Origin: Mytilus californianus
Taxonomy: Eukaryota > Mollusca > Bivalvia > Mytilida > Mytilidae
Assembly: GCF_021869535.1 (NCBI RefSeq)
Contig: NW_026262712.1
Span: forward strand, 98,096,140-98,160,139
Reading direction: 5' to 3'
Length of the DNA stretch: 64,000 bases
The position numbers and the translations under genes are program-made. Below the pieces are notes generated by a model that saw nothing but the letters and a program-made list of their open reading frames with translations, ran no database searches and was not told the DNA's origin. Of the stretch, positions 44,885-55,516 are shown one piece after another (position 1 is the stretch's first letter; each line of letters starts with the position of its first letter).

Positions 44885-45840
44885 AAAATAAGGAGATGTG
44901 GTAGGATTGCCAATGAGACAACTATCCACCTACAACAATAAGGAGATGTGGAAGGATTGCCAATGAGACAACTATCCACCTACAACAATAAGGAGATGTG
45001 GAAGGATTGCCAATGAGACAACTATCCACCTACAACAATAAGGAGATGTGGAAGGATTGCCAATGAGACAACTATCCACCTACAACAATAAGGAGATGTG
45101 GAAGGATTGCCAATGAGACAACTATCCACCTACAACAATAAGGAGATGTGGTAGGATTGCCAATGAGACAACTATCCACCTACAACAATAAGGAGATGTG
45201 GTAGGATTGCCAATGAGACAACTATCCACCTACAACAATAAGGAGATGTGGTAGGATTGCTAATGAGACAACTATCCACCTACAACAATAAGGAGATGTG
45301 GAAGGATTGCCAATGAGACAACTATCCACCAAAGTTCAAATAAAGCAGATGTATTAGCAATTATAGGCAACCGTACAGCCTTCAACAATGAGAAAAACCC
45401 ATACCGTATAGTCGGCATTAAAAGGCCCTGACATGAAAAATATGAAACAATTCAATTGAGAAAACTAATGGCCTAATTTGTAACAAAACAATTTAGGAAA
45501 AATAAATATGACAGACATGAACCAACAACAACCACAGAACTGCAGGCTCCTGACTTGGGACAGGCACATAAAGAATGTGGCGGTGTTAAACATGTTTATG
45601 AGCACTCAACCTCCCCCTAACCTGGGACAGTGCTGTAACAGCACAACAGAAGAACAAACTATAAAAATCAGTGGAAAAAGGCTTAACTCATCAGATCGAT
45701 ACAAAGCAGAAAAACATCAAACAAAAACACAGACCGGAAGTGGCAGGGTATTAATCCATCCCTCATCCATAACAACAAAAAAGACACTAAGTACAGATCG
45801 TAGAGTACTCACAGTTACTGACAGCTAGTTCACAGCCAAT
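44885..45840 (-). repeat. Dispersed mussel-type repeat with its end amplified
   Basis: 45331-45840 is the reverse complement of the 9893/11935/57430 family (GCCTTCAACAATGAGAAAAA, GGCTCCTGACTTGGGACAGG, CCCCTAACCTGGGACAGTGC). Its terminal segment, AAGGAGATGTGG...GACAACTATCCACC, is expanded to nine exact 50-bp copies at 44891-45340. An open frame at 45508-45828 lies in the repeat and is not considered a host gene. Confidence 0.75.
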
Positions 45841-46737
45841 AAAAACTAATATAAAAAAATCATGTATCTAAGACTAAAATATCAATCAGTACACATCCAA
45901 CATCCAATGGAATTCATTTCATAATATCCAAACAATAAACTGAATATTAGCTAGATATTTGCTATCTTCACTATCATATTAATTCATGTGGTCAAACTGT
46001 TATACTTATTTAAATTCATTTTAATGTATATTTGGGAAAATGACGCTATCAGCGGCATGTTTCCGATACCATTGACCAGAACTAACGGAAGTTGATTATG
46101 CCTCCGCCTACCGCACTCGGTTTCATATTTACTATTTTACATACTAACTGGAATCTGCTTGTATTACGCTACACTCGAACAAAGTCTTTGTTAAAGTGTT
46201 GTAGTCGGACGGGAACCAGTTTACATACGTTATTTTATTTACCAAAAAGATATCTTGACCTGTCCATATGTTTTTTGTTATTAAATGGTATTTGGAGCTA
46301 TCCCTTTGTTATATTTTTCATATTTATTCGAGCTTTCACTTTTATGCACATGTCTTACACTTACAATCGGTATGTATACATGATAAATAGATCCGTTTTG
46401 TTATGGTGTTGGACTTTTTACCCTCCAATGATCAGCAATCGCTAGACAAAATAGTTCTCCTAAATAATGTCAGCCTTTCATGCCATTTCAACTTTACAAT
46501 CATTAAAAAAGTAATAATCGGAATCATTTTGATATCCATTGGATAGAAACTGGTCTTTATCAAGATTTACGAAGATTTTAATAATCGGAAATTAGTAATA
46601 CGGTTATACCCACGCGGTGCGTATGAATCTTTGTTCACAAAGTTATAGCAGCAGAGTCTGTAACTGTATCATTATTAATTAACTACACTGTAATTGTACT
46701 TAAAATGATGAAAACTGCATATGCAATATAAGATGTC
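45841..46737. other. Intron, unassigned; open stretch at 46092-46445
   Basis: An open frame of 117 codons (46092-46445) is hydrophobic and rich in F, Y and L, but has no splice sites or recognisable family; probably chance. 46450-46735 is unremarkable. Confidence 0.3.
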
Positions 46738-47625
46738 AACTCGGCCAATACAGATTTTTTTTCCGTATTGGCCGAGTTCTGATCCGGCCAAAACAGGATT
46801 TCGGAACGTCTCTAGTTTTTAGATCGTAAGTCACGATAAACTCAAACTGAAAGTAAACAGTTGTTTGTACGACGCAGTTTTTATTTACTCACCATAAACA
46901 AGCTGAAACGTTCAGTATTGGCATATATTTTAGGTTAAAGACGGTCCCATTCATTTGAAAAGCATTTTGAAAGTAGACGATGGAAATATTTCAGGTTTAG
47001 GGAACGAGTAAATTATCACAAAGTTCATTTCTTGACGACCTCATAATTTCATCATGTCGATTTTTACTGTTCACTTTCGCTTCTCATGTTTTGTAAACGG
47101 TCTTTTATTTTTAAACCCGAACCAGGCATATGCATTCTGTAATTGCGCAAATCTTCGTTCTTTGGTCAATTGGCTTATGGATAGTTGTATCAATTTCAAC
47201 TCTTACATTATTTTTTTTTTAAATATATTTGCATTACACATGCAATGGCAGTACCTTTCCAATTACTATTTATGTGTTGTGTCTAAATTAAAGTTGTAAC
47301 ACTTTATAGTGACTGGAAAGGGTAGAAAAATTCATCAGATGAGAAAAGGCTGAAGATGCATGGAAACGGCACCAAATCATTAGATATTGCATCTTATAAA
47401 AAGAAACTGAGATTTGGATAGTTCCACTTCAAGGTAAAAATGTTTATCTCTTGTGAAATGAAATAAAAAAATATTGTAACACTGTAGTTAATTAATAAAG
47501 ATACTATTATATGTATTTCTGTATTGGCCTTATTGTTGGTCCTCGGCCAGCAGTATTGGCCTTCGGCTTCGCCTCAGACCAATACACCAAGACATGGACC
47601 AATAACAAGGACAATACAGAAATAC
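46738..47625. mobile_element. Possible fold-back element
   Basis: Starts with a 14-bp perfect hairpin AACTCGGCCAATAC / GTATTGGCCGAGTT (46738-46778). Ends with a 113-bp imperfect palindrome (47513-47625; outer 30-bp arms with three mismatches, inner TATTGG/CCAATA pair). Both ends use the word GTATTGGCC. The interior is GC-richer than its surroundings. No target duplication identified. Confidence 0.5.
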
Positions 47626-47699
47626 TTACGCAATAATATTATAGTATGACAGTATGGTTCAATAGCCGGAATCAGCCCCTCAACTACTTTTTACATAAA

Positions 47700-47915
47700 T
47701 ATTAACTTCTGGCTTCAACTCCTTGTTCGTCTTGTCTGGAGATCTTGCTGTAGTTCCAGTTAGGCAAGCATTTTAGAGACGTATCCCGTCCATCCTCTCT
47801 TGACTTGTAATTTCTGGTGATAGATTTTTCCGCTTGACGTTGTATCTTTTCAAGCTTGTTTTTTTTTTTGTTACCGTGTAGGGGTCCCATACTATGGCTC
47901 CATATTAAATTGTAA
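47700..47915 (-). pseudogene. LINE reverse transcriptase C-terminal fragment
   Basis: The minus strand reads KKNKLEKIQRQAEKSITRNY followed by KSREDG. This is the familiar post-catalytic segment of CR1/L2-type reverse transcriptases (consensus-like 'KLEKIQRQAARF'), preceded in another frame by VWDPYT. Frameshifts make it non-functional. Confidence 0.65.
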
Positions 47916-48545
47916 GATCCATTCCTAAAGGTCTAGATCATTGTTCTAATCTGACACAAATTTCAATAACTGGAATGCTACCCGAGTTGAATATATGGTG
48001 ACCTACTAGAACAGCATTATCACTATTGGAATTGTGTTTAATACCATGATTGTTCAATGTCATTAACTTAAATGGAGACAGACATTTGACCTGAAAGGTG
48101 GTGTGGGAGTGCAAAATCAAAAACTAACTGACTATGATATATGGTTAAAGAATGAATATCAATTACATGGGTCAACATGGTCAAGGGCAGAGTTGTTATG
48201 AAATAACAATATGGCAGAGAAGTGGTTTCAAGTTTCATATAAAGCGACCTGACTGACATGAAATAAAAAATCAAAGGAGTATCCCTATTTGTCTAATCTT
48301 CAAGGTGAAATAAAACTAGTAAAACAATATTATACTATTGTCTAAATCTACAGAAATATAATTTGCTTCAAGTAACAGAAATAACTAGGTCACTAGTAAC
48401 TTATTTAATGAGTATGTGGGGTATAAGAGCTTGATAACAACAGGCTCTTCATAATCATTTGGTTTGAAAAGGATACTAGTAGTCTATATTCTTGATTTAG
48501 AAAAATGTAATTGCAAGACAAAAATCACATTACTTAGAATACTTT

Positions 48546-48802
48546 AGATCATTCAGGTAGTCTTTATTTATATGTACAAAAGAACAGCCAGTAGTCATTG
48601 GATATTGTTGATCATTCAAATAGTCTTGACCTATTTATTAGTACAAAAGAACAGCCAGTAGTCATTGGATATTGTAGATCATTGTGGTAGTCTTGACCTA
48701 TTTATTTATAGAAAAAAACAGCCAGTAGTCATTGGATACTGTAGATCATTCAGGTAGTCTTGACCTATACATTTGTACTAAAAAAACAGCCAGTTGTCAT
48801 CT
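48546..48802 (+). repeat. 63-67-bp minisatellite, four copies
   Basis: GATCATTCAGGTAGTCTT...AACAGCCAGTAGTCATTGGA at 48547, 48610, 48677 and 48744. Confidence 0.9.
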
Positions 48803-49427
48803 TCACATAACACACACATATACGAATATCAATTATATGCTTATGAGACATGTTGGAATGTTAAACTAATTACGGTATGTGAAAATCAAGACTTGCATAA
48901 AAAATATAACAATATTAGAGACAGTGGCGTCATTTTTCCTCAGAGCTTTCAGCTCTTTGATTATTTAATTTATGTTGTCACCTGGCAGTCACTCACACCT
49001 TTTCACTTATAACGTTAACAGAGCTAGGGATTGCTTCTGTGGTCCTGCTTCATCTGTCTTTGTCTGCTTCATTCTAATGTTAATCTGCAATCAGAACCCA
49101 CGTGACAGAATTCCACTAAATTTGCTCAAATTCTTCTACAAGTCATTGTGTTGTGCACCTGCTATTTTATTTTTTTATCTAAACGATTTTTGGGGTTACC
49201 AAAACATGGACTATTTAAAGCTTATATCATGTATATTATTTGGATTGTTCAAGATTCACACATTTTATTCGCCAAATCGATATTGTAAACCTTTTACAAT
49301 TGAAGAAAGTATATTCTGAGAACTAATTATTTCCCTTATATATATAACTGTAAAAAAAAATTTGCCACAATCAGTCAGTCGACAGTATCGTAAACAAGTT
49401 ATTATTTTTTGAGTCCTCATAAGAAAA

Positions 49428-49512
49428 CATAAAAGTAAAAACATGTGGTATGATTGCTAATGAGACAACTCTCCACCAGAGACCAAATGACGTAGAAGGT
49501 TAGCAACTATAG
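49428..49512 (-). repeat. Dispersed mussel-type repeat fragment
   Basis: ATGTGGTATGATTGCTAATG, AGACAACTCTCCACCAGAGA, CCAAATGACGTAGAAGGTTA: the terminal part of the 44885-45840 family, same orientation. Confidence 0.65.
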
Positions 49513-50580
49513 ACATTTTGTTTTTGATCTATAGAAAATCATCTTCTGAAATTGTTTTTTGTTTGTTTTTAAATGTCATGCTTGATTTTTATCTGATTTG
49601 TCAAGTGAAATAAGAAGATAACAAAACTTTACATAACATAATGTTAATTTACTTCTTGAATTCTATAGGCTATCAGGAAGAATTGTCAGGTTTTTACGAC
49701 TTTCTATCTTTTCAATACATTTGTACAATTGCCATGAAAAGTGCCATTGTTTCTATGAACACTTGGCAACTTCCTGTTTTCTTCACAACTATAAACAAAA
49801 GATAGGAAGTTTTAAAAAATGTAGCTGTAATAAAATGCAAATTTGTAGCTGATCAAACTGTTGTAAAATCTATTAATCCTATTAACTCCCTAGCCACCTC
49901 TGTAATGCTTTTGTTATGATCAGAATAGTACGGAAACTTTAAGTTTCAATGGCTTCCCTAGGCAGGATAAGAATCCCTCCATTGCTCAATTTTCTAAACA
50001 TTAATTTGGAATTTAATGTCACAAAGACAAGCTCAAGGGCATAATTTAAGCAATATTTAACAAATTAAGGATATTAGTCGAAATCTAAAATTTGATTTTC
50101 TTTATTTGAAGAATTTTTAAATAGTAGAGTATGTTCCTAATCCAGTTTAAATGAGCCAATATCGATGTATTATGAGTAATAAACGTAACTTAATTGACTT
50201 ATTGGATTAATCCGAGTCATTTCTATCATACAAATGTTGATTGCACGAATAATTTGTAGATTTCAATTGAAAATTTTCCCTGATTAAACTAACAAATTTG
50301 AAGTTAAGCTACATAGTTCACCTTTAATACAAAATTTATTACATCCTTGGAGACTTTAATGTGTTATAGGATTACAGTATAAGCAAGACTTCCATCTTCT
50401 GCTTTTACCTTAAAAATACAATACTATTTGAGACTTATATGTCAGTTTTTGATATCATTTAGGACAATTCTTGCAATTCTCCTCATCGCTAATTATGATT
50501 TCAAAATTTTTATCTTCTTAATATCACTTCAGAACAAAATTACAAACAGATATACATTAGCTGAATGTTGATGTTGTGCA
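49513..50580. other. Intron, nothing recognised
   Basis: No arrays, element ends or exons seen. Confidence 0.4.
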
Positions 50581-50619
50581 AACAGCCTGTAGTCAATGAG
50601 ACACACACATTAAACTGTT

Positions 50620-51120
50620 GATGATATGCCAATATCTTGTAAGACATTGTTGATGTTGATGTTGACCCGACAGCCATTATCTTATAAGACATTATTTATA
50701 TTGATGTTGACACGATAGCCAATATTTTATAATGACATTGTTGATGTTGACCCGACAGCCAATATCTTATAATGACAATGTTGACGTTGATGTTGAACCG
50801 ACAGCCAATATCTTATAATGACATTGTTGACGTTGATGTTGAACCGACAGCCAATATCTTATAATGACATTGTTGATGTTGACCCGACAGCCAATATTTT
50901 ATAATGACATTGTTGATGTTGACCCCACAGCCAATATTTTATAATGACATTGTTGATGTTGACCCGACAGCCAATATTTTATAATGACATTGTTGACGTT
51001 GATGTTGACCCAACAGCCAATATTTTATAATGACATTGTTGATGTTGACACGACTTTGTTGACGTTGATGTTGACACGACAGCTAATATCTTATAATGAC
51101 ATTGTTGACATTGATGAACA
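50620..51120 (+). repeat. 40-46-bp minisatellite, about eleven copies
   Basis: Unit AATGACATTGTTGATGTTGA-CCCGACAGCCAATATTTTAT, with a 6-bp longer variant (TTGACGTTGATGTTGAACC). First of three adjoining arrays that share the core ACAT(G)GTTGATGTTGACCTGACAGCC. Confidence 0.9.
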
Positions 51121-51184
51121 CCATTGTGTTTAAAGACATTTTTTATGTTGAAATTGAACTGACAGTGAATATATTATTATGATA

Positions 51185-51990
51185 ATGAGACATGGTAGAT
51201 GTTGAATTGGACCTGACAGCCTATACCTTTATGTTTGTAGACATGGTAGATGTTAAATTAGACCTGACAGCCTATACCTTTATGTTTGTAGACATGGTAG
51301 ATGTTGAATTAGTCCTGACAGCCTATACCTTTATGTTTGTAGACACGGTAGATGTTAAATTAGACCTGACAGCCTATACCTTTATGTTTGTAGACATGGT
51401 AGATGTTAAATTAGACCTGACAGCCTATACCTTTATGTTTGTAGACATGGTAGATGTTAAATTAGACCTGACAGCCTACACCTTTTTGTTTGTAGACATG
51501 GTAGATGTTAAATTAGTCCTGACAGACTATACCTTTATGTTTGTAGACATGGTAGATGTTGAATTAGACCTGACAGCCTATACCTTTATGTTTGTAGACA
51601 TGGTAGATGTTAAATTAGACCTGACAGCCTATACCTTTATGTTTGTAGACATGGTAGATGTTGAATTAGTCCTGACAGCCTACACCTTTATGTGTGTAGA
51701 CATGGTAGATGTTAAATTAGACCTGACAGCCTATACCTTTATGTTTGTAGACATGGTAGATGTTAAATTAGACCTGACAGCCTATACCTTTATGTTTGTA
51801 GACATGGTAGATGTTGAATTAGACCTGACAGCCTATACCTTTATGTTTGTAGACATGGTAGATGTTGAATTAGACCTGACAGCCTATACCTTTATGTTTG
51901 TAGACATGGTAGATGTTAAATTAGACCTGACAGCCTATGCCTTTATGTTTGTAAACATGGTTGACGTTTATGTTGAACTGACAGCCAAAT
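51185..51990 (+). repeat. 51-bp minisatellite, about fifteen copies
   Basis: Unit reads MVDVKLDLTAYTFMFVD in the one open frame; because 51 is divisible by three, the frame stays open for 282 codons (51192-52040). Bases alternate mainly at GTTAAATTA/GTTGAATTA and ACCTG/TCCTG. No splice sites, signal or composition suggest a real gene. Shares its core with both flanking arrays. Confidence 0.93.
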
Positions 51991-52009
51991 TCCATTTTGT
52001 TAGTAGACA

Positions 52010-52560
52010 ATGTCATTGGTTGATTTTGATGTTGACCTGACAGCCATTATGTTAGTAGACATGGTTGACAATAATGTTTACCTGACAGCAATTATGTTAG
52101 TAGACATGGTTGACTTTGATGTTGACCTGACAGCCATTATGTTAGTAGACATGGTTGACGATAATGTTAACCTGACAGCCATTATGTTAGTAGACATGGT
52201 TGACAATAATGTTTACCAGACAGCCTTATGTTAGTAGACATGGTTGACGATAATGTTTACCTGACAGCCATAATGTTAGTAGACATGGTTGACAATAATG
52301 TTTTCCTGACAACCATTTTGTTAGTAGACATGGTTGACTTTGATGCTGATCTGACAGTCAATTACATTTTGTTAGTAGACATGGTTGACTTTGATGCTGA
52401 TCTGACAGTCAATTACATTATGTTAGTAGACATAGTTAACGTTAATGTTGACCTTACAGCCATTATGTTAGTAGACAATGTTATTGGTTGATTTTAATGT
52501 TGACCTGACAGCTATTGTGTTAGAAGACATGGTTGATGTTAATGTCCCCAACTAATAAGC
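52010..52560 (+). repeat. 45-bp minisatellite, about twelve copies
   Basis: Unit GTTAGTAGACATGGTTGACG-ATAATGTTAACCTGACAGCC plus ATTAT; variants insert 6 bp (AATTACATT). It alternates between GATAATGTT and TTTGATGTT forms, a two-unit higher-order pattern. Confidence 0.9.
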
Positions 52561-52649
52561 ACGCAAACAATGAATTGTCTGTGCTGAATTATTTTTACCT
52601 ATCTCTAAAACACATGTAATTTATTTTCCTCTGATCCCTTTTTGTCAGC

Positions 52650-52960
52650 CTGCAACATTTATGTGCAGAAGTCAGACATAGTGAATTTATATTCCATTGG
52701 CTGCAGCAGTTAAGTGGTGTCAACATTTATGTTCAACTTCAGTCTCTGGTAAAACTTTTTAGACATCAATAACTTTGTGAATTTTATGAAACTTGGACAG
52801 AAGTTTTTTTAAATGACCAAAAGACAGTATCAAGTGCAAATTTTTTTTTAAATTTATTTCATTTTTCTGTAATGTCTTGATAAATGGACTTACAGTTAAC
52901 ATTTAGATACAATATAAGGTTAAAGTGTATCAGTCATCAGTAACTTCAATGAGACTGTTA
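52650..52960 (+). mobile_element. Diverged core monomers related to 33831-34500
   Basis: GTCAGACATAGTGAATTTAT, CAACTTCAGTCTCTGGTAAA, ATGAAACTTGGACAGAAGTT. The wording matches the core of the GTCTCGC-family elements at 33831 and 60430; no clear right end. Confidence 0.5.
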
Positions 52961-53920
52961 CAATTGTCTGTTTACCAGTAGGTTATTGGATAAATAGCAT
53001 GGACTACATTGAATATAACTATGAAAAGCTTTTCATATCAGTTCACACCAGACCTAAATATCATCTCTGTGTAATTCATGGTTATAAATAGGTGAGTAAT
53101 TCAGGCTGATTTGAGCCCTTGTTCAAGCCTTTCCTGTACTAACTATTTGTGATTTATGGTTTATTCTTATGACTGCCCTTGCTTAGAACATTATATCTAA
53201 AAGCTTCTATATTTTTCTGGAAATTAATTATTTTGGCCTATATCGCATAAGCTCACTTTTGTACTTTTCTGTAATAATTGCCATTTCAATTTATTCTTTG
53301 ATTGTTTGCTTCCTTAATTTGAAAAGAAAATTTAAAGTCATGATGAAAATGAATTTCAATCTTTTGGTGGTTATATGGATTTCAGAAAATTGCTTTTAAC
53401 ATCTTATGATAAAAAAATAAATGAGGTTTTTGTTTTGCACTAGCCAGAAATGAATTAGGCTAGAGCCATTTCAATTTCCGTTATAATTGTCCAATCGAGT
53501 TCCTCGTCAGCAGACAGGTGCATGGTGATGGATTACTGAAAGGTCCCACGTATCCACGAGAAAAAAATCTCATTTCAATTAAGGAAAAAATTTACTTTCA
53601 TTGAAAAGAAATTGGCTTATTACGAAATAAAAGGATGAAATAGAAGTCTTCATGAATAACTAATGCTCTGTGTTATAGGTTTTGAAAGAAGTGTTAAATT
53701 GTATATATACTTTCAATAGATGTGTCAAGTGTTTCTAACTGTAAAAGCAGTTTGCATGTCATGCCAAATAAAGGGTTAAGGCAATGATTTGTCAAATTAT
53801 CTATTTAAAAGTGCATGTCTACATCATCTGATAACAAAACAAAATTCTCTTTTTTTCTGTAGTTTCATTTGATCTTTTGATATATTGAACAGTAGAGCAT
53901 GATTCTCCTTCTCAAATTAA
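52961..53920. other. Intron, nothing recognised
   Basis: A slightly GC-richer patch at 53460-53570 has no exon structure that I could support. Confidence 0.35.
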
Positions 53921-53924
53921 CCAC

Positions 53925-53998
53925 TGTACCAGCTTGTAATTGAACTGGGGACCCCTAGCACAGTAAGCCAATGCTCTACCAACTGAACTAAAGACGTA
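53925..53998 (-). mobile_element. tRNA-like sequence (SINE or tRNA pseudogene)
   Basis: The minus strand shows the A-box TAGTTCAGTTGGTAGAGCA, an anticodon-arm-like GGCTTACTGTGCTAGGGGTC and a degenerate B-box AGTTCAATTAC. It is recognisably tRNA-shaped, but the T-arm and acceptor stem are damaged, so it is not called as a functional tRNA. Confidence 0.6.
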
Positions 53999-54139
53999 CT
54001 CCACTAAAACAGCTAATGCAGTGCAGTCATTAAACTAGGTTATGGGTGCCAGTCAACTTGCCCCACCTAAACAGTAATAATAACATGATGATGATAACCA
54101 ATATCAAACCTATGCTAAACTTCAATTTTTTTAACCACC

Positions 54140-54292
54140 CAGAGGTGGATTTAGAGGGGGCAGGGTGCCTACGGCTTCCTCTTATGGAGCTACATATATG
54201 GTAAATGCATAGACTTTGTACATGTCCCACTCCAAATGTTGCTAAGTTTGGGACCCCAGCCCCCTTTTTTCAAAATCCTGGATCCGCATCTG
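54140..54292. mobile_element. Small inverted-repeat element, hAT-like
   Basis: CAGAGGTGGATTTAG at the left and, reverse complemented, CAGATGCGGATCCAG at the right (11 of 15 match), with GGGGGC/GCCCCC just inside. No convincing 8-bp flanking duplication. It ends 70 bp before the next array. Confidence 0.4.
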
Positions 54293-54358
54293 CCACCACG
54301 ATTTTTTTTATAGGTTTTTTCATCAGAAGGTCAAATTTACTGTTGATTTTCCTTAAAC

Positions 54359-55190
54359 AAGTTGCAACTGTACTGGGAAAGGAAATCACAGCTCCACCAA
54401 CCAAGCTATAGCTTACTGTACTGGGACAGGAAGTCACATCTCCACCAACCAAGCTATAGCTTACTGTACTGGGACAGGAAGTCACAGCTCCAGCAACCAA
54501 GCTATAGCTTACTGTACTGGGACAGGAAGTCACATCTCCACCAACCAAGCTATAGCTTACTGTACTTGGACAGGAAGTCACAGCTCCACCAACCAAGCTA
54601 TAGCTTACTGTACTGGAACAGGAAGTCACATCTCCACCAACCAAGCTATAGCTTACTGTACTGGGACAGGAAGTCACAGCTCCACCAACCAAGCTATAGC
54701 TTACTGTACTGGGACAGGAAGTCACAGCTTCACCAACCAAGCTATAGCTTACTGTACTGGAACAGGAAGTCACAGCTCCACCAACCAAGCTATAGCTTAC
54801 TGTACTGGGACAGGAAGTCACAGCTCCAGCAACCAAGCTATAGCTTACTTTCCTGGGACAGGAAGTCACATCTCCACCAACCAAGCTATAGCTTACTGTA
54901 CTTGGACAGGAAGTCACAGCTCCACCAACCAAGCTATAGCTTACTGTACTGGAACAGGAAGTCACATCTCCACCAACCAAGCTATAGCTTACTGTACTGG
55001 GACAGGAAGTCACAGCTCCACCAACCAAGCTATAGCTTACTGTACTGGGACAGGAAGTCACAGCTTCACCAACCAAGCTATAGCTTACTGTACTGGGACA
55101 GGAAGTCACAGCTCCACCAACCAAGCTATAGCTTACTGTACTGGGACAGGAATTCACAGCTCCAACAACCAAGCTATAGCTTCTCTCCTA
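54359..55190. repeat. 48-bp minisatellite, about 17 copies, open on both strands
   Basis: Unit ACTGTACTGGGACAGGAAGT-CACAGCTCCACCAACCAAGCTATAGCTT. Each unit contains the 12-bp palindrome AAGCTATAGCTT. Both strands stay open: plus YWDRKSQLHQPSYSLL, minus VGGAVTSCPSTVSYSL, each for about 300 codons. A block of seven units repeats with offset 336 bp (54561 and 54897). Opposed open frames from one array argue against coding. Confidence 0.95.
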
Positions 55191-55447
55191 ATGGAGTTTT
55201 GTATAAATCTACTTTCGCAAGGGAATCATTGCAGCAATGATTATATTTAACAGAAAATATGTTGTGGTCATATATACATATTATCTGGTAATAAAAACAA
55301 AACCAAAGAGGAAAACACATGAAAAATTCATGTGTATGCACACATTATGGAAACAGTTAAATACAAAATAAACACAAAAAAACTACATGATTGGGTATCA
55401 TGTCAATTTAACTCAAAAGTTAATTCTAAAATTATTTCTATTTTCAG

Positions 55448-55516
55448 CTGACGAGAAACTGACAGAGGAGGGGTTATCTCCCCTAATTCTTGACCAAGAT
55501 GTCCTCCCAATCACTG
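55448..55516 (+). CDS. Second recognised exon of the same unrecognised gene
   Basis: 69 bp between acceptor TTATTTCTATTTTCAG and donor CACTG|GTAAGATA. Only one frame is open, the one needing a single base from the previous exon, which is exactly what the exon at 19195-19297 supplies (G plus CT gives Ala). The joined protein reads ...SLGID-A-DEKLTEEGLSPLILDQDVL. The exon leaves in phase 1. The 36-kb gap could hide further exons, although I found none. If the two belong together, later exons lie beyond 64000. Function unknown; it is acidic and looks globular. Confidence 0.6.

Noticed and set aside
44891..45340. CRISPR-like regular repeat
   Set aside because: Units are directly contiguous 50-bp copies with no unique spacers, in animal DNA next to a dispersed repeat.
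45508..45828. 106-codon open frame as a host protein
   Set aside because: Lies within a dispersed repeat that recurs in reverse elsewhere in the window.
46092..46445. 117-codon hydrophobic open frame
   Set aside because: No family resemblance or splice signals; composition fits chance reading of T-rich DNA.
51192..52040. 282-codon open frame as a gene
   Set aside because: It is the translation of a 51-bp minisatellite; the frame persists only because the unit is divisible by three, and related flanking arrays are non-coding.
53925..53998. Functional tRNA gene on the minus strand
   Set aside because: The B-box and T-arm are degraded and the acceptor stem is not complementary.
54270..55240. 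Opposed open frames of about 300 codons
   Set aside because: Both come from the same 48-bp array; no start context, splice sites or domain. Kept as a repeat with a structural finding.
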